Part shown: in pieces, positions 22,523 to 33,181 of the stretch | How positions within the stretch are numbered: the first letter of the stretch is position 1 | Layout: every line of letters starts with the position of its first letter | Assembly (NCBI GenBank): GCA_018401495.1 | Contig: JAGYJX010000015.1 | Location: forward strand, 430,766-494,765 | From: Rhodospirillaceae bacterium | GTDB lineage: Bacteria; Pseudomonadota; Alphaproteobacteria; Thalassobaculales; Thalassobaculaceae | Direction: 5' to 3' | Length of the DNA: 64,000 nt | Program-made: the position numbers and the translations under genes | Notes under the pieces: model-generated | Database searches by the model: none | What the model was told of the DNA's origin: nothing | What the model saw: the letters and a program-made list of their open reading frames with translations, nothing else

Positions 22523-23172
22523 TCGTGCTGCGGCCGCCGCGGGCGGTGGTGTTCGACTGGGATTCCACTCTGGTCGACAACTGGGGCGGCATCACCCGGG
22601 CGCTGGAGCGGACCTTCGTCGCCATGGGACGGACACCGTGGACCGAGGTCGAGGTCCGCGCGAACGCCAAGCTGTCGCTGCGCGATACCTTTCCGATGCT
22701 GTTCGGCGAGCGCTCGGAGGAAGCGACGCAGTTGTTCTACAGCGGCTTCGAAGCCGTGCACCTGGAGACGCTGAGAGCGCTCGATGGCGCCCCGGACATT
22801 CTGGAGGCACTTCTGGCGCGCGGGATCCCGGCCGCCGTGGTCAGCAACAAGAACGGCGGCTACCTGCGGCGCGAGGCCGCCCATCTCGGATGGGACCGGT
22901 ATTTCCACCGCATCATCGGCGCCACCGACGCGCCGCGCGACAAGCCGGCGCCCGACCCGGTCCACCTGGCGCTCGAAGGCACCGGCATCGCCGCCGGACC
23001 GGAGGTCTGGTTCGTCGGGGACTCGGCCGTGGATCTGGCCTGCGCCCACGCCGCCGGTTGCACTGCGGTGCTGATCCACCCTGAGAATCCACACCCCGAG
23101 GACGTCACGATTCACCCTCCGGCGGTGCACTTGGACGGCTGCCGCGCGCTTTTGCTCCAGCTTCACGATTGA
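22519..23172 (+). CDS. HAD-family hydrolase, phosphoglycolate-phosphatase-like
   Basis: 217 residues. Motif I VFDWDSTLVDNW supplies the nucleophile and acid Asp pair; motif II is VVSNKNGG; motif III Lys lies in RDKPAPDPVH; motif IV is VGDSAVDLACA. A helical cap sits between motifs I and II, as in the Gph/phosphatase branch. GTG start coupled to the aminotransferase stop. Substrate unknown: the 2-phosphoglycolate type is the closest general match. Genes of this kind between trkA and hfq occur in Rhodospirillales. Confidence 0.8.
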   Translation: MIVLRPPRAVVFDWDSTLVDNWGGITRALERTFVAMGRTPWTEVEVRANAKLSLRDTFPMLFGERSEEATQLFYSGFEAVHLETLRALDGAPDILEALLARGIPAAVVSNKNGGYLRREAAHLGWDRYFHRIIGATDAPRDKPAPDPVHLALEGTGIAAGPEVWFVGDSAVDLACAHAAGCTAVLIHPENPHPEDVTIHPPAVHLDGCRALLLQLHD

Positions 23173-23224
23173 GCGGGCATCCTCGATCATTATATGTTTA
23201 GCTGGTATCTCGCATGTGCGAGAT
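23169..23224 (+). promoter_or_regulatory. Putative hfq promoter and leader hairpin
   Basis: TTGAGC (23169-23174) and TATATG (23191-23196) are 16 bases apart and could form a sigma-70 promoter. Just downstream lies a perfect 8-base inverted repeat ATCTCGCA-TG-TGCGAGAT (23207-23224), inside the presumed hfq leader. The repeat is certain; the promoter is a guess from spacing and AT-richness. Confidence 0.4.
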
Positions 23225-23292
23225 GAATGGGGACGGCCGCTTCTCGCGGCACTGACCGCCGAGCCTCGGGCTCTAACGATAAGGAATGCAAG

Positions 23293-23540
23293 ATGGCCGC
23301 TGAAAAGAGCCAAAGCGTTCAGGACGTGTTTCTGAACAAGATCCGCAAGGACAAGACCCCGTCACCGTGTTCCTGGTCAACGGCGTAAAGCTGCAGGGAA
23401 TCGTGACGTGGTTCGATAATTTCTGCCTCCTGCTGCGTCGTGACGCGCACTCGCAGCTGGTCTATAAGCACGCGGTGTCCACCATCATGCCGCAGCATCC
23501 GGTGCAGTTGTTCGACGCCAAGGAGGAGGCTGAAGGCTAA
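23293..23540 (+). CDS. hfq: RNA chaperone Hfq (frame break near 23360)
   Basis: Sm-like hexameric RNA chaperone for sRNA-mRNA pairing. The start [19 protein letters not shown] is followed by KDKTP, where one G seems missing (ACCCCGTCACC for ACCCCGGTCACC). With it, the sequence runs on as [38 protein letters not shown] with the Sm2 YKHAVST core, and a short C-tail; about 82 residues in all. AAGGAATG precedes the ATG. As sequenced, the ORF would end early, but both halves are textbook Hfq, so this is treated as a sequence error. hflX follows after 10 bases. Confidence 0.93.
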
Positions 23541-23550
23541 CGAGGTTCCC

Positions 23551-24860
23551 ATGGGTACCCGCGCGCTCGTCATCCACCCGCGTCTGAAGAACGAGGAGGA
23601 GACGGGGGAGGGTGCGCGCGATCCCGACGCCAGGCTGGAAGAGGCCGTCGGGCTGACCTCGGCGATCGATCTGCACGCCGCGCACGCCGAGGTGGTGACG
23701 GTCGCCAAGCCACGCCCCGGCTCCCTGCTGGGCAGCGGGCAGATCGAGCGGCTGGCGCAGCTGGTGGAGGCGCTGGAGATCGAGGTGGTGGTCGTCGACC
23801 GGCCGTCTGACCCCGGTCCAGCAGCGCAACCTCGAAAGGGCCCTCAAGTCCAAGGTCATCGACCGCACCCAGCTGATCCTGGAGATCTTCGGCGCCCGCG
23901 CGCGCACCCACGAGGGTCGGCTCCAGGTCGATCTGGCGTCCCTGACCTTCCAGCGCTCGCGGCTGGTGCGGTCCTGGACGCACCTCGAGCGGCAGCGCGG
24001 CGGCACCGGGTTCATGGGCGGCCCGGGCGAAAGCCAGCTCGAAATCGACCGCCGACTGATCGGCGACCGCATCATCCGGATCCGCCGCGAGCTGGAGGAG
24101 GTCAAGCGCACCCGGGAACTGCACCGCGGCGCCCGTCGCCGCGTGCCGTACCCGGTGGTTGCGCTGGTGGGCTACACCAACGCCGGCAAGTCGACGCTGT
24201 TCAACCGCCTGTCGGGCGCCTCGGTGGTCGCCGAGGACCTGCTGTTCGCGACCCTCGACCCGACCATGCGGCGCATCGAACTGCCGGGCGCCCGCACCAT
24301 CATCCTCTCAGACACCGTCGGTTTCATCTCCGACCTTCCCACCCATCTGGTCGCCGCCTTCCGGGCCACGCTGGAGGAAGTCACCGAGGCCGACGTGGTC
24401 GTGCACGTCCGCGACATCGCCCATCCCGACAGCACCGCGCAGAAATCCGACGTCATGGCGGTGCTCGCCGACCTCGGCATCGACGAGACCAGTCGACCGG
24501 GGCGGATGCTCGAGGTGCTCGAACAAGATCGACCGGCTTCCGGACGACCAGCGCCTCGCGCTGAAGGAGAGGGTCGGCGGCGACCGAACTCGGTCGTGGC
24601 GGTGTCGGCCATCACCGGCGAGGGGATCGAGCAGCTGACGGCGGCGATCGCGCGGCTGCTCGGTGTCGACGACCGGCTGTGCGGCTTCGTCCTCGATCCC
24701 GGCCGACGGCGCCGCCATGGCCTGGCTGCACGCCCACGGCGACGTGGTCGAGCAGACCGACGGCGAGGACGGAACCGAGGTCACCGTCCGCCTGGCGCCG
24801 GCCGATGTGGCCCGCTTCGAGAAGCGCTTCGCGGCGACTATCCAGCGGCCTGGAGCTTAG
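23551..24860 (+). CDS. hflX: Ribosome-associated GTPase HflX (four frame breaks)
   Basis: GTPase that splits or rescues stalled ribosomes. N-terminal HflX domain ([36 protein letters not shown]), GTP-binding middle ([22 protein letters not shown]), and G domain with G1 [10 protein letters not shown]3 [11 protein letters not shown]4 NKIDRLPDD (after correction) and G5 VSAITGEG. Breaks: +1 near 23807, +1 near 24525, -1 near 24589, +1 near 24704. The repaired length is about 435 residues, normal for the family. It keeps the hfq-hflX order found across proteobacteria. Confidence 0.92.
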
Positions 24861-24889
24861 GCCCGGCCGACCCGCCTCCGCGGCCGAGA

Positions 24890-24946
24890 TTGACAGCGAC
24901 CGAGCCTCGCCCCTATACCTCTGGCACTCTTCAAGGGCGAGTGCCA
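24890..24946 (+). promoter_or_regulatory. groESL promoter with CIRCE operator
   Basis: TTGACA (24890-24895) and CTATAC (24913-24918) are 17 bases apart, a strong sigma-70 promoter. Immediately downstream is TGGCACTC-N9-GAGTGCCA (24922-24946), which is a CIRCE inverted repeat with the standard 9-base spacer. The start point would fall inside it. HrcA binding there represses groESL until heat stress. The hrcA gene is not in the window. Confidence 0.93.
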
Positions 24947-25003
24947 ATGCACCGCCTGCCCCCGAGCCCCGCTCGGCGAGGGCAACCAACACGGAGGCAT
25001 TCC

Positions 25004-25291
25004 ATGAAGTTCCGTCCGCTGCATGACCGCGTCGTCATCGAGGCGATCGAGGCCGAGACCAAGACCGCCGGTGGCATCATCATCCCCGACAACGCCAAGG
25101 AGAAGCCGTCCCAGGGCAAGGTCCTCGCGGTCGGTCCGGGCGCCCGCGACGACGCCGGCAAGGTCCAGAAGCTGGAAGTCAAGAAGGGCGACACGGTGCT
25201 GTACGGCAAGTGGTCGGGCACCGAGGTCAAGATCGACGGCAAGACTCTCATGATCATGCGCGAGAGCGACATCATGGGCATCGTCGGCTGA
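25004..25291 (+). CDS. groS: Co-chaperonin GroES
   Basis: 95-residue lid of the GroEL chaperonin. The start [12 protein letters not shown], the mobile-loop region [20 protein letters not shown], and the end [14 protein letters not shown] are all typical. GGAGG lies 7 bases before the ATG. It is separated from groEL by 39 bases and controlled from the CIRCE promoter upstream. Frame intact. Confidence 0.98.
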   Translation: MKFRPLHDRVVIEAIEAETKTAGGIIIPDNAKEKPSQGKVLAVGPGARDDAGKVQKLEVKKGDTVLYGKWSGTEVKIDGKTLMIMRESDIMGIVG

Positions 25292-25321
25292 TCCGGCGCC
25301 ACCCTAAAGAAACTGTTTTAG

Positions 25322-26986
<1,665 letters not shown>

Positions 26987-27028
26987 GCCCAGTCCGGCTT
27001 TCGACGGTCAACTGACCGTGTTAGGGAA

Positions 27029-27055
27029 GGGGCCGCGGCATCGCCGCGGCCCCTT
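27029..27055 (+). terminator. Intrinsic terminator after groEL
   Basis: Perfect 11-bp GC stem, GGGGCCGCGGC-ATC-GCCGCGGCCCC (27029-27053), followed by TT and a mixed T-rich stretch (TTGCCGTTCTT). It ends the groES-groEL transcript. The T tract is short, so efficiency is uncertain. Confidence 0.75.
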
Positions 27056-27080
27056 GCCGTTCTTCGATCCGGAGCTTGCG

Positions 27081-27917
27081 ATGACGACCGTCGATCTCGA
27101 CCGCGTGGCGGCCGTGCTGGCCGAGGTTGCCGAGGCGGAGATCCTGCCGCGCTGGCGCAACCTCGCGGCTGGCGACATCCGCGAGAAGACCGGTCCCAAC
27201 GATCTGGTGACGGTGGCCGACGAGGCGGCCGAGCGCGCGATCGCCGCGCGCCTCCCCGATCTCCTGCCAGGCTCGATCCTGATCGGCGAGGAGTCGGTGG
27301 AGAGCGACCCGGCCCTGCTCGACCTGGTGAAGGGCGACCGTCCGGTGTGGATCGTCGATCCGATCGACGGCACCAAGAATTTCGCCGAGGGCAGCGACCG
27401 GTTCGGGGTGATGGTGGCGCTGGTCGAGCGCGAGGTGACGATCGCGGCGGTGATCTACGAGCCGGTCACCGGCCGGGCGCTGATGGCGGAGGCCGGCGGC
27501 GGCGCCGAGCTGGTGACCCGCGACGGCGGCCGCACCCGCCTCAGGGTCGCGGATCCGGCCGGGCTCGACGTGATGGAAGGGTCCTTCAACTTCCGCTTCA
27601 TACCCGACGAGGATGTCCGCAAGGCGGTCCGGGCCAACGCCGACACGCTGCTGCCGAAGCGCCACCACCGCCGCGGCTGCGCGGCGTACGACTACCGCAA
27701 GCTGGTGACCGGCGAGTGGCACTTCGCCTTCTACTGGAAGAACATGCCTTGGGACCACGCCCCGGGCCTGCTGATCCACCAGGAAGCCGGCGGCTACAGC
27801 GCGCGCTTCGACGGCCGACCCTACCGCGCCAGCGAACTGACCGGCGGCATCCTCGCCACCCCCGACGAAGCCGGGTGGCGGGAGTTCCGCAGCCGGGTGA
27901 TGGCGCCGATCGCCTGA
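27081..27917 (+). CDS. Inositol-monophosphatase-family phosphatase
   Basis: 278 residues. The Li-sensitive Mg2+ phosphatase fold is marked by IGEES (68-72), WIVDPIDGTKNF (about 90-101) and the C-terminal WDHAPGLLIHQEAGG. Substrates in this family include inositol phosphates, histidinol phosphate and 3'-phosphoadenosine 5'-phosphate; the sequence alone does not decide. The start at 27081 has GGAG a few bases upstream and begins a natural N-terminus (MTTVDLDRVAAVLAEV). Convergent with argC, 13 bases apart. Confidence 0.88.
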   Translation: MTTVDLDRVAAVLAEVAEAEILPRWRNLAAGDIREKTGPNDLVTVADEAAERAIAARLPDLLPGSILIGEESVESDPALLDLVKGDRPVWIVDPIDGTKNFAEGSDRFGVMVALVEREVTIAAVIYEPVTGRALMAEAGGGAELVTRDGGRTRLRVADPAGLDVMEGSFNFRFIPDEDVRKAVRANADTLLPKRHHRRGCAAYDYRKLVTGEWHFAFYWKNMPWDHAPGLLIHQEAGGYSARFDGRPYRASELTGGILATPDEAGWREFRSRVMAPIA

Positions 27918-27930
27918 CCGGCGGGCGGCG

Positions 27931-28895
27931 CTAAGCCGCCCGCTCCAGTTCCAGGCCGGCATCCTCGGGCAGGCCGAGCAGCAGGTTCATGTTCTGCACC
28001 GCCGCTCCGGAAGCCCCCTTGCCGAGGTTGTCGAGGCGGGCGGTGACCACGGCGCGTCCGGTCGCCGCGTGGGCGAACACGAACAGCTCCAGGACGTTGG
28101 TGCCGTTGAGCGCCCGCGGGTCGAGTTCCTTCAACCCCTCGGCCTCGCCGAGCGGCGCCACCCGAACGAAGCGGGCGCCTGCGTATCGCTCGGCCAGGAT
28201 GGCGTGAACGTCCGCTGGCTTGGGGTTCCCGGCAGCGCCCAGAGCGCGAGCGGCACGCTGACCAGCATGCCCTGCGCGTACCGCGCCACCGCCGGCTGGA
28301 AGATCGGCGGATGGGCCAGCCCCGCCCAGCGGGCGATCTCCGGGACGTGCTTGTGGGCGAGCGTGAGACCATAGCTCCAGTAGGGATCGGGCTTGTAACC
28401 GTCCTGACCTTCGGCCTCGTAGCGCTGGATCAGCGCCTTGCCGCCGCCGGAATAGCCGGACACGGCGTTGATCGTGACGGGAAAGTCGGCCGGCACCAGG
28501 CCGGCTGCCACCAGCGGAGCCAGGATGGCGATGGCGCCTGTGGAGTAGCAGCCGGGATTCGACACCCGATCGGCGCCGACCACCGCCTCGCGCTGGCCCG
28601 GCCGAAACTCGGGGAAACCGAACACCCAGCCCTCGGCCGTGCGGTGCGCGGTCGAGGCGTCGATCAGCTTGGTCCCGCCGCCGGCAGCCAGCGCCGCCGC
28701 CTCGCGGGCGGCATCGTCCGGAAGGCACAGGATCGCCACGTCGGCGGCGTGCAGCGCGTCACGACGGGCGGACGGGTCCTTGCGACGCGCGTCATCGAGG
28801 GAGATCAGCTCGATGTCGCGGCGCACGGCCAGACGCTCACGGATCTGAAGACCCGTCGTTCCAGCCTCGCCGTCGATGAAGATCCGTGCCGCCAT
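27931..28895 (-). CDS. argC: N-acetyl-gamma-glutamyl-phosphate reductase, short type (frame break near 28229)
   Basis: Third step of arginine biosynthesis. Of the two ArgC classes, this is the shorter one: about 321 residues, opening RIFIDGEAGTTGLQI, with LIDASTAHR and catalytic Cys116 in SNPGCYSTG. NAVSGYSGGGKALI, GLTLAHKHVPEI and LDNLGKGASGAAVQNMNL follow. One base is missing near 28229 (ALPGNPKPADVHAIL after repair). No arg gene lies nearby. Upstream on the same strand is the phosphoesterase gene, 75 bases away. Confidence 0.93.
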
Positions 28896-28970
28896 GACCG
28901 CCTCCGGGTCGGAGTGACGTGGTTGAAGGTCGGCGACCTTACTGCAAGCCACGGAGGCTGTGGAGCGAAA

Positions 28971-29870
28971 TCAGGCGAGGTCGACGACCGTGATCTCGGG
29001 CGGCACCCCCAGCCGTACCGGCAACTTGCCGCAGCCGAGACCGGCCGACACCACCAGATGGCGGTCGTTCTCGACGATGTGGCCGTAGGCGTAACGGTTG
29101 GCGAAGTGCGACGGTACTATCGGAGAGTATCCCAGCAGCCGAACCTGGCCGCCGTGAGTGTGACCGCACATCGTCAGCGCCACCCGTGGCGGGACCAGCG
29201 GAAAGATGTCGGGTTCGTGGGCGAGCATCAGGGCAGGGGCGTCGTCCTCGTCGACCGCGGCGAGGGTGCCGGCGAGATCGTCGAGGCCGACAAGCCGGTC
29301 ACCGCCGCGGTGACGAAGCGCGAGCTGGTCGCCCAGACCGAGCAGCCAGAACGGCTTGCCGTCCAGGTCGAGCTTGATCGCCTGGTTGTGGAGCACCGCA
29401 ACGCCCGCATCCTCCAGGGCCCGCTGCACCCGCACCGGGCCAGCGCCGCGACGCTGGGCTTCCGGATCCTCCCACCAGTCGTGGTTTCCGAGCACGGCGT
29501 AAACGCCGATCCTCGCCGACAGCCTGGCGGACTCCCGCGCGAAATCGCTCAACGGCACGTGTCGGGTGACGTAGGGATTGTCGTCGGCGGTGTAGTCGCC
29601 GAGCATGACGATCAGGTCGGGCGCGATGGCGTTGACGGTGTCAACGATCGCCGCGTACCGGGAAAGCGGCATGTACGGCTCGCCCAGATGCGGGTCGGAG
29701 ATGGCCGCGACCCGCAGTGGCATGTCTCTCGGCCACGTCGGTGGAACCACGACATGGCGCTTTACGGCGAGCCGCAAGCCGGGTTCGACGCCGAAGGCGT
29801 AGGCACCGCTCGACAACCCTGCGGTACCGGTTCCGGCCAGCCACTTCAGAAGGTGCCGCCGCGCGATCAT
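28971..29870 (-). CDS. Tat-exported metallophosphoesterase (YkuE/YaeI type)
   Basis: About 299 residues. GGAGG lies 4 bases before the ATG at 29870 (an ATG at 29873 is too close). A twin-arginine signal opens the protein (ARRHLLKWLAGTGTAGLSSGAYA). The calcineurin-like core follows: SDPHLGEPY, MLGDYTADD, VLGNHDWWED and CGHTHGGQ, each supplying metal ligands. Relatives act on phosphodiesters or UDP-diacylglucosamine-like lipids; the periplasmic location argues for an envelope substrate. Function is not certain. It lies about 120 bases downstream of the SDR gene on the same strand. Confidence 0.85.
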   Translation of the reverse strand: MIARRHLLKWLAGTGTAGLSSGAYAFGVEPGLRLAVKRHVVVPPTWPRDMPLRVAAISDPHLGEPYMPLSRYAAIVDTVNAIAPDLIVMLGDYTADDNPYVTRHVPLSDFARESARLSARIGVYAVLGNHDWWEDPEAQRRGAGPVRVQRALEDAGVAVLHNQAIKLDLDGKPFWLLGLGDQLALRHRGGDRLVGLDDLAGTLAAVDEDDAPALMLAHEPDIFPLVPPRVALTMCGHTHGGQVRLLGYSPIVPSHFANRYAYGHIVENDRHLVVSAGLGCGKLPVRLGVPPEITVVDLA

Positions 29871-29985
29871 CATGCCTCCGTCCGGAATGCCGTCGACGGA
29901 TCGGCACCACGCGAAGCGGCGGCGAACGCCGTCGGACGGCAACCGCCCGACGGCCGGGCGGTTCCGGACCCGTTCGTTCGGGGGC

Positions 29986-30742
29986 CTACTTGAGCCCGCG
30001 AACCACGTTCAAGGGCGAGAACGCCTGGCAACCCGCCATCAACTCGATGCGGTTTATGTTGACGTTGCGCGGCCGGGAGGCGGCCCAGAAAACCGCGTCG
30101 GCGATGTCCTCGGGCGTCAGCGGCTCGGTGTCGGCGTACACCTGCGACGCCTTGTCGATGTCGCCCTTGAACCGGACCTGGCTGAACTCGGTCTCAGCAA
30201 GCCCCGGCTCGACGTCGGTCACGTGGATGTTTTTCCCGACAAGGTCGGCGCGCAGGTTCAGCGAGAACTGCTTCACGAAAGCCTTGGTGGCGCCGTAGAC
30301 GTTGCCACCGGGGTACGGCCAGTTGCCGGCGATCGAGCCGATGTTGACGACGTGACCGTAACCGTTGGCGATCATCTGCGGCAGGATCGCCTTGGTGCAG
30401 TAGAGCACACCCATGATGTTGGTCTGCACCATGGTCTCCCAATCGGCGATGTCGACCTCGTCGGCGGTCCCCAGTCCCAGCGCCAGGCCGGCGTTGTTCA
30501 CGCAGGACATCGATCGGCCGGAACTCGCTCGGGAGCGCGGCAACCACCGCATCGACCGCCGATCGGTCGGTAACGTCCAGCACGGCGGCGTGGCAGGGGC
30601 TGGTCAACTCGGCTTTCAGGGATTCCAGGCGCTCGCCACGACGGCCGGTGATCACCGTCTGCCAGCCCTCGACGGCGAACCGCCGCGCCGTCGCCATGCC
30701 GAACCCGGAAGTTGCACCGGTGATGAAAGCGGTCCTGGTCAT
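29986..30742 (-). CDS. Short-chain dehydrogenase/reductase, YdfG-like (frame break near 30507)
   Basis: About 251 residues after removing one base near 30507. Rossmann motif TGATSGFGMATARRF at the N-terminus, NNAGLALG (restored by the correction), catalytic Ser in NIGSIAGNWPY and YGATKAFVKQFS (YxxxK). The layout and the tail resemble the 3-hydroxy acid/serine dehydrogenase YdfG, which oxidises L-allo-threonine and 3-hydroxypropionate-type substrates. The exact substrate is not determined. mazG lies directly upstream (31 bases). Confidence 0.85.
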
Positions 30743-30773
30743 GACCTTTCTCCTTTATAGTATCAGATAGTTA

Positions 30774-31640
30774 TCATGCGTTCTTCAGGCGCTCGGCGAG
30801 CTTCATTCGCCGCCAATGCTCCTCCATCTGCTCCAAAGACGCGCGCTCCAGCTGAATTCCCTGAACCCGCAACCCATCCTCGACCCCGCGAAACCGGCGT
30901 TCAAACTTGGCGTTGCACCGCCGCAGCGCCGCTTCAGGATCCACCCCGAGGTGGCGCGCCAGGTTGACGACCGCAAACAACGCGTCACCGAGTTCATCTT
31001 CGAGCCTGTCAGGGACGCGGCCATCGTCGATCTCGACGCGAAGTTCGGCCAGTTCCTCGTCGACCTTGGCGAGAACGTCCGCCACGTCGGGCCAGTCGAA
31101 CCCGACCCGCGCCGCCCGGCGCTGCAGCTTGACGGCGCGCATCAACGCGGGCAGGGCGCCCGACACCCCGTCGAGCGCGCTCACCGAGCGGCCTTCGACG
31201 GCCGCTTTGCGGGCGCGTTCCTCGGCTTTCTGGCGTTCCCAGGCCTCGGTCTGCGCCGCCGCATCGGCCACCGAGGCCCCGCCGAACACGTGGGGATGAC
31301 GGCGGATCATCTTGTCGGCGATCCCGTGGGCGACATCGTCGAAGGTGAAACTGGCTTCCTCCTCGGCCATCCGGGCGTGATAGACGACCTGCAGAAGCAG
31401 GTCTCCGAGTTCGTCCTTCAACGCCGCGCGGTCTCCGACCGTGATCGCCTCGGCGACCTCGTAGGCCTCTTCGATGGTGTAGGGGGCGATCGTTTCGAAG
31501 CTCTGCTCGATGTCCCAGGGACAGCCACGGTCGGGATCCCGCAGACGGGCCATCACATCGATCAGTCGATTGATCCCCGGTTCGTCCGTTGGGGCGTCCG
31601 CGCGTGGGGGAAGTCGAGGGGTCTCGTCGGAAGCTGTCAT
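30774..31640 (-). CDS. mazG: Nucleoside triphosphate pyrophosphohydrolase MazG
   Basis: House-cleaning NTP pyrophosphatase. 288 residues with two MazG modules. The first has the metal-binding set TIEEAYEVAEAI and ELGDLLLQVVYHARM; the second has KVDEELAELRVEI and LEDELGDALFAVVNLARHL. The N-terminus LRDPDRGCPWDIEQ is also typical. Often found next to hflX in alphaproteobacteria, here about 6 kb away and on the opposite strand, with groESL, argC and others between. Frame intact. Confidence 0.95.
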   Translation of the reverse strand: MTASDETPRLPPRADAPTDEPGINRLIDVMARLRDPDRGCPWDIEQSFETIAPYTIEEAYEVAEAITVGDRAALKDELGDLLLQVVYHARMAEEEASFTFDDVAHGIADKMIRRHPHVFGGASVADAAAQTEAWERQKAEERARKAAVEGRSVSALDGVSGALPALMRAVKLQRRAARVGFDWPDVADVLAKVDEELAELRVEIDDGRVPDRLEDELGDALFAVVNLARHLGVDPEAALRRCNAKFERRFRGVEDGLRVQGIQLERASLEQMEEHWRRMKLAERLKNA

Positions 31641-31808
31641 GTCACCGTCTGCGCTGGCGGGAACGAAGTCCGCCCGCAGACTATCCGTGTGGGATCATGG
31701 GGGAAAGGTTGCCGCCATCGAGCGGGCCTCGCACGCCGAGGCAGATTCACGAGTTCAAGCCGGATCGCCGAGGATATGTGGAACGCGCATAATGTATATT
31801 ATGGGAAA

Positions 31809-33157
31809 TCATGAACTCCGATCCGCCGGGCAGCTCCAATCGTCGACCGTGAAGTAGCCGGCCTCGTAGACCGCCGCTTCCGAGATCCGGGCCGTGTGCT
31901 CCGCGTCGTAGCCGTTCACATACGACCAGACCACCTGGTTGGCGGCGTCAATCTGGATAACCCGGCCGGCTTCGGCGTCGGTGATCAGTATCCCGCCGTT
32001 GCCGAGGCGCTGGTGCTTGCCGCGCCGCGTGGCGTGGAACTCTTCGCCGTCCACGCCCCCGTAGACGACGCGACCCTGACGCGTCTCCGGATCGATTTCG
32101 ACGATCCTGGACCCGCCAAGGATGTCACCGGTTCCGGGTCTCGTCGCGGTTGTTGTCGAACACGCTGATCGTTCCACCGGCCACCCAGTCCGGGTCGTGC
32201 TGCCGGATCCAGCTGCCGATATGCCACCACTTGATCAACCGGGTCTCCCGATCCAGCACCATAACCAGGTTGCGGTTGCGGAGTGAAATCAGGAGATCGC
32301 CGGCCTGGAAGGATGGAAAGTCCGGGGCAAGCCGCTCCGGCAGCTCCTCGATGTCGTTCAGGTGGAACAACTCCGCGTCGAAATCATAGCGCACCGTCGG
32401 AATGGTGGTCGGACCGGCCCTGCCGGTCAGCGTCAGCAGCCCAAACGCGTCGCTCGCGATGAAGGAATCGAGCAGCGACACTTCCTCGACAAGCTCGCCG
32501 TCGGCGGACACCTTCCAGAGCGTGTCCTTGGCAAACGGCGGCCGGAACAACGGGTGCGGCGAGCTGTCGCCGTCGAAATACCCGCGCGTCCCGGCGACCC
32601 AGAAACTTCCGTCGGCGTTGGCGTCCACCGAGTGGTGCGCCGGCCCGTCCAGCCGCCAGACCACCGATCCGCAGCGGTCCATCTTGAACAAGCCGATGTA
32701 ATCGAGGTTGAAGACGATCGAGCCGTCCGGCAAGGCCACGACGCCGTGGGAGTCGAAGTGCCACTCCGTGCTGGGCACGTTGCGGACGTGCGTCACGCCC
32801 TCCATGAGTTCGGGACCGTTCAGCGGCCAGCGCCGCACCGGCTGGCCGTCCCGCCCCACCAGCCGGATTTCGAGGCCACCCTCGAAGAACCCCTGCAGCA
32901 ACACGAGATCGGCGGATTGATCCGCCAGCCGGTTCACCACGACACCGTCACCGTCGAAACGCCGTCGGTCGATCCAGTGCTCCGGTTTCGGGTTCACGAT
33001 GCTGGAGGGGTCGCGCACCGCCTGCTTCGCCAGATCCTTCGACTCCTCGATGAGGTCGAACAGCGCGGTCTGCTTGACCACCGTGTAGACCCCGAAGGCG
33101 AACGCCAGTCCGAGCAGCAAGACGAGCGCCGGAGATGATCGAAACGAGACGCGACAT
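31809..33157 (-). CDS. Membrane-anchored arylsulfotransferase (ASST)-like beta-propeller protein (two frame breaks)
   Basis: About 448 residues after dropping one base near 33130 and one near 32134. GGAGGG precedes the ATG by about 9 bases. One N-terminal TM anchor (ALVLLLGLAFAFGVYTVV), then an exported domain with repeated blade-like motifs: FDSHGVVALPDGSIVFN, HHSVDANADGSFWVAGT, DILGGSRIVEIDP, GKHQRLGNGGILITDAEAGRVIQID and NQVVWSYVNGYD. These match the ASST/PQQ-like propeller superfamily. Bona fide ASST moves sulfate between phenols via a histidine, and His residues are present in the right kind of loop (WHFDSHG), but activity cannot be shown from sequence. It lies 24 bases after the sulfotransferase gene, probably one operon. 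Confidence 0.75.
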
Positions 33158-33181
33158 CGTGGGTTTCCCTCCCCAAAGTGA

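Noticed and set aside
23293..24860. Programmed ribosomal frameshifting in hfq and hflX
   Set aside because: No slippery heptamer or downstream pseudoknot is visible, and the breaks are of the same kind as in unrelated genes; sequence error is simpler.
31641..31808. Possible small gene between mazG and the ASST-like gene
   Set aside because: Short frames here lack a ribosome-binding site and protein-like composition; treated as intergenic.
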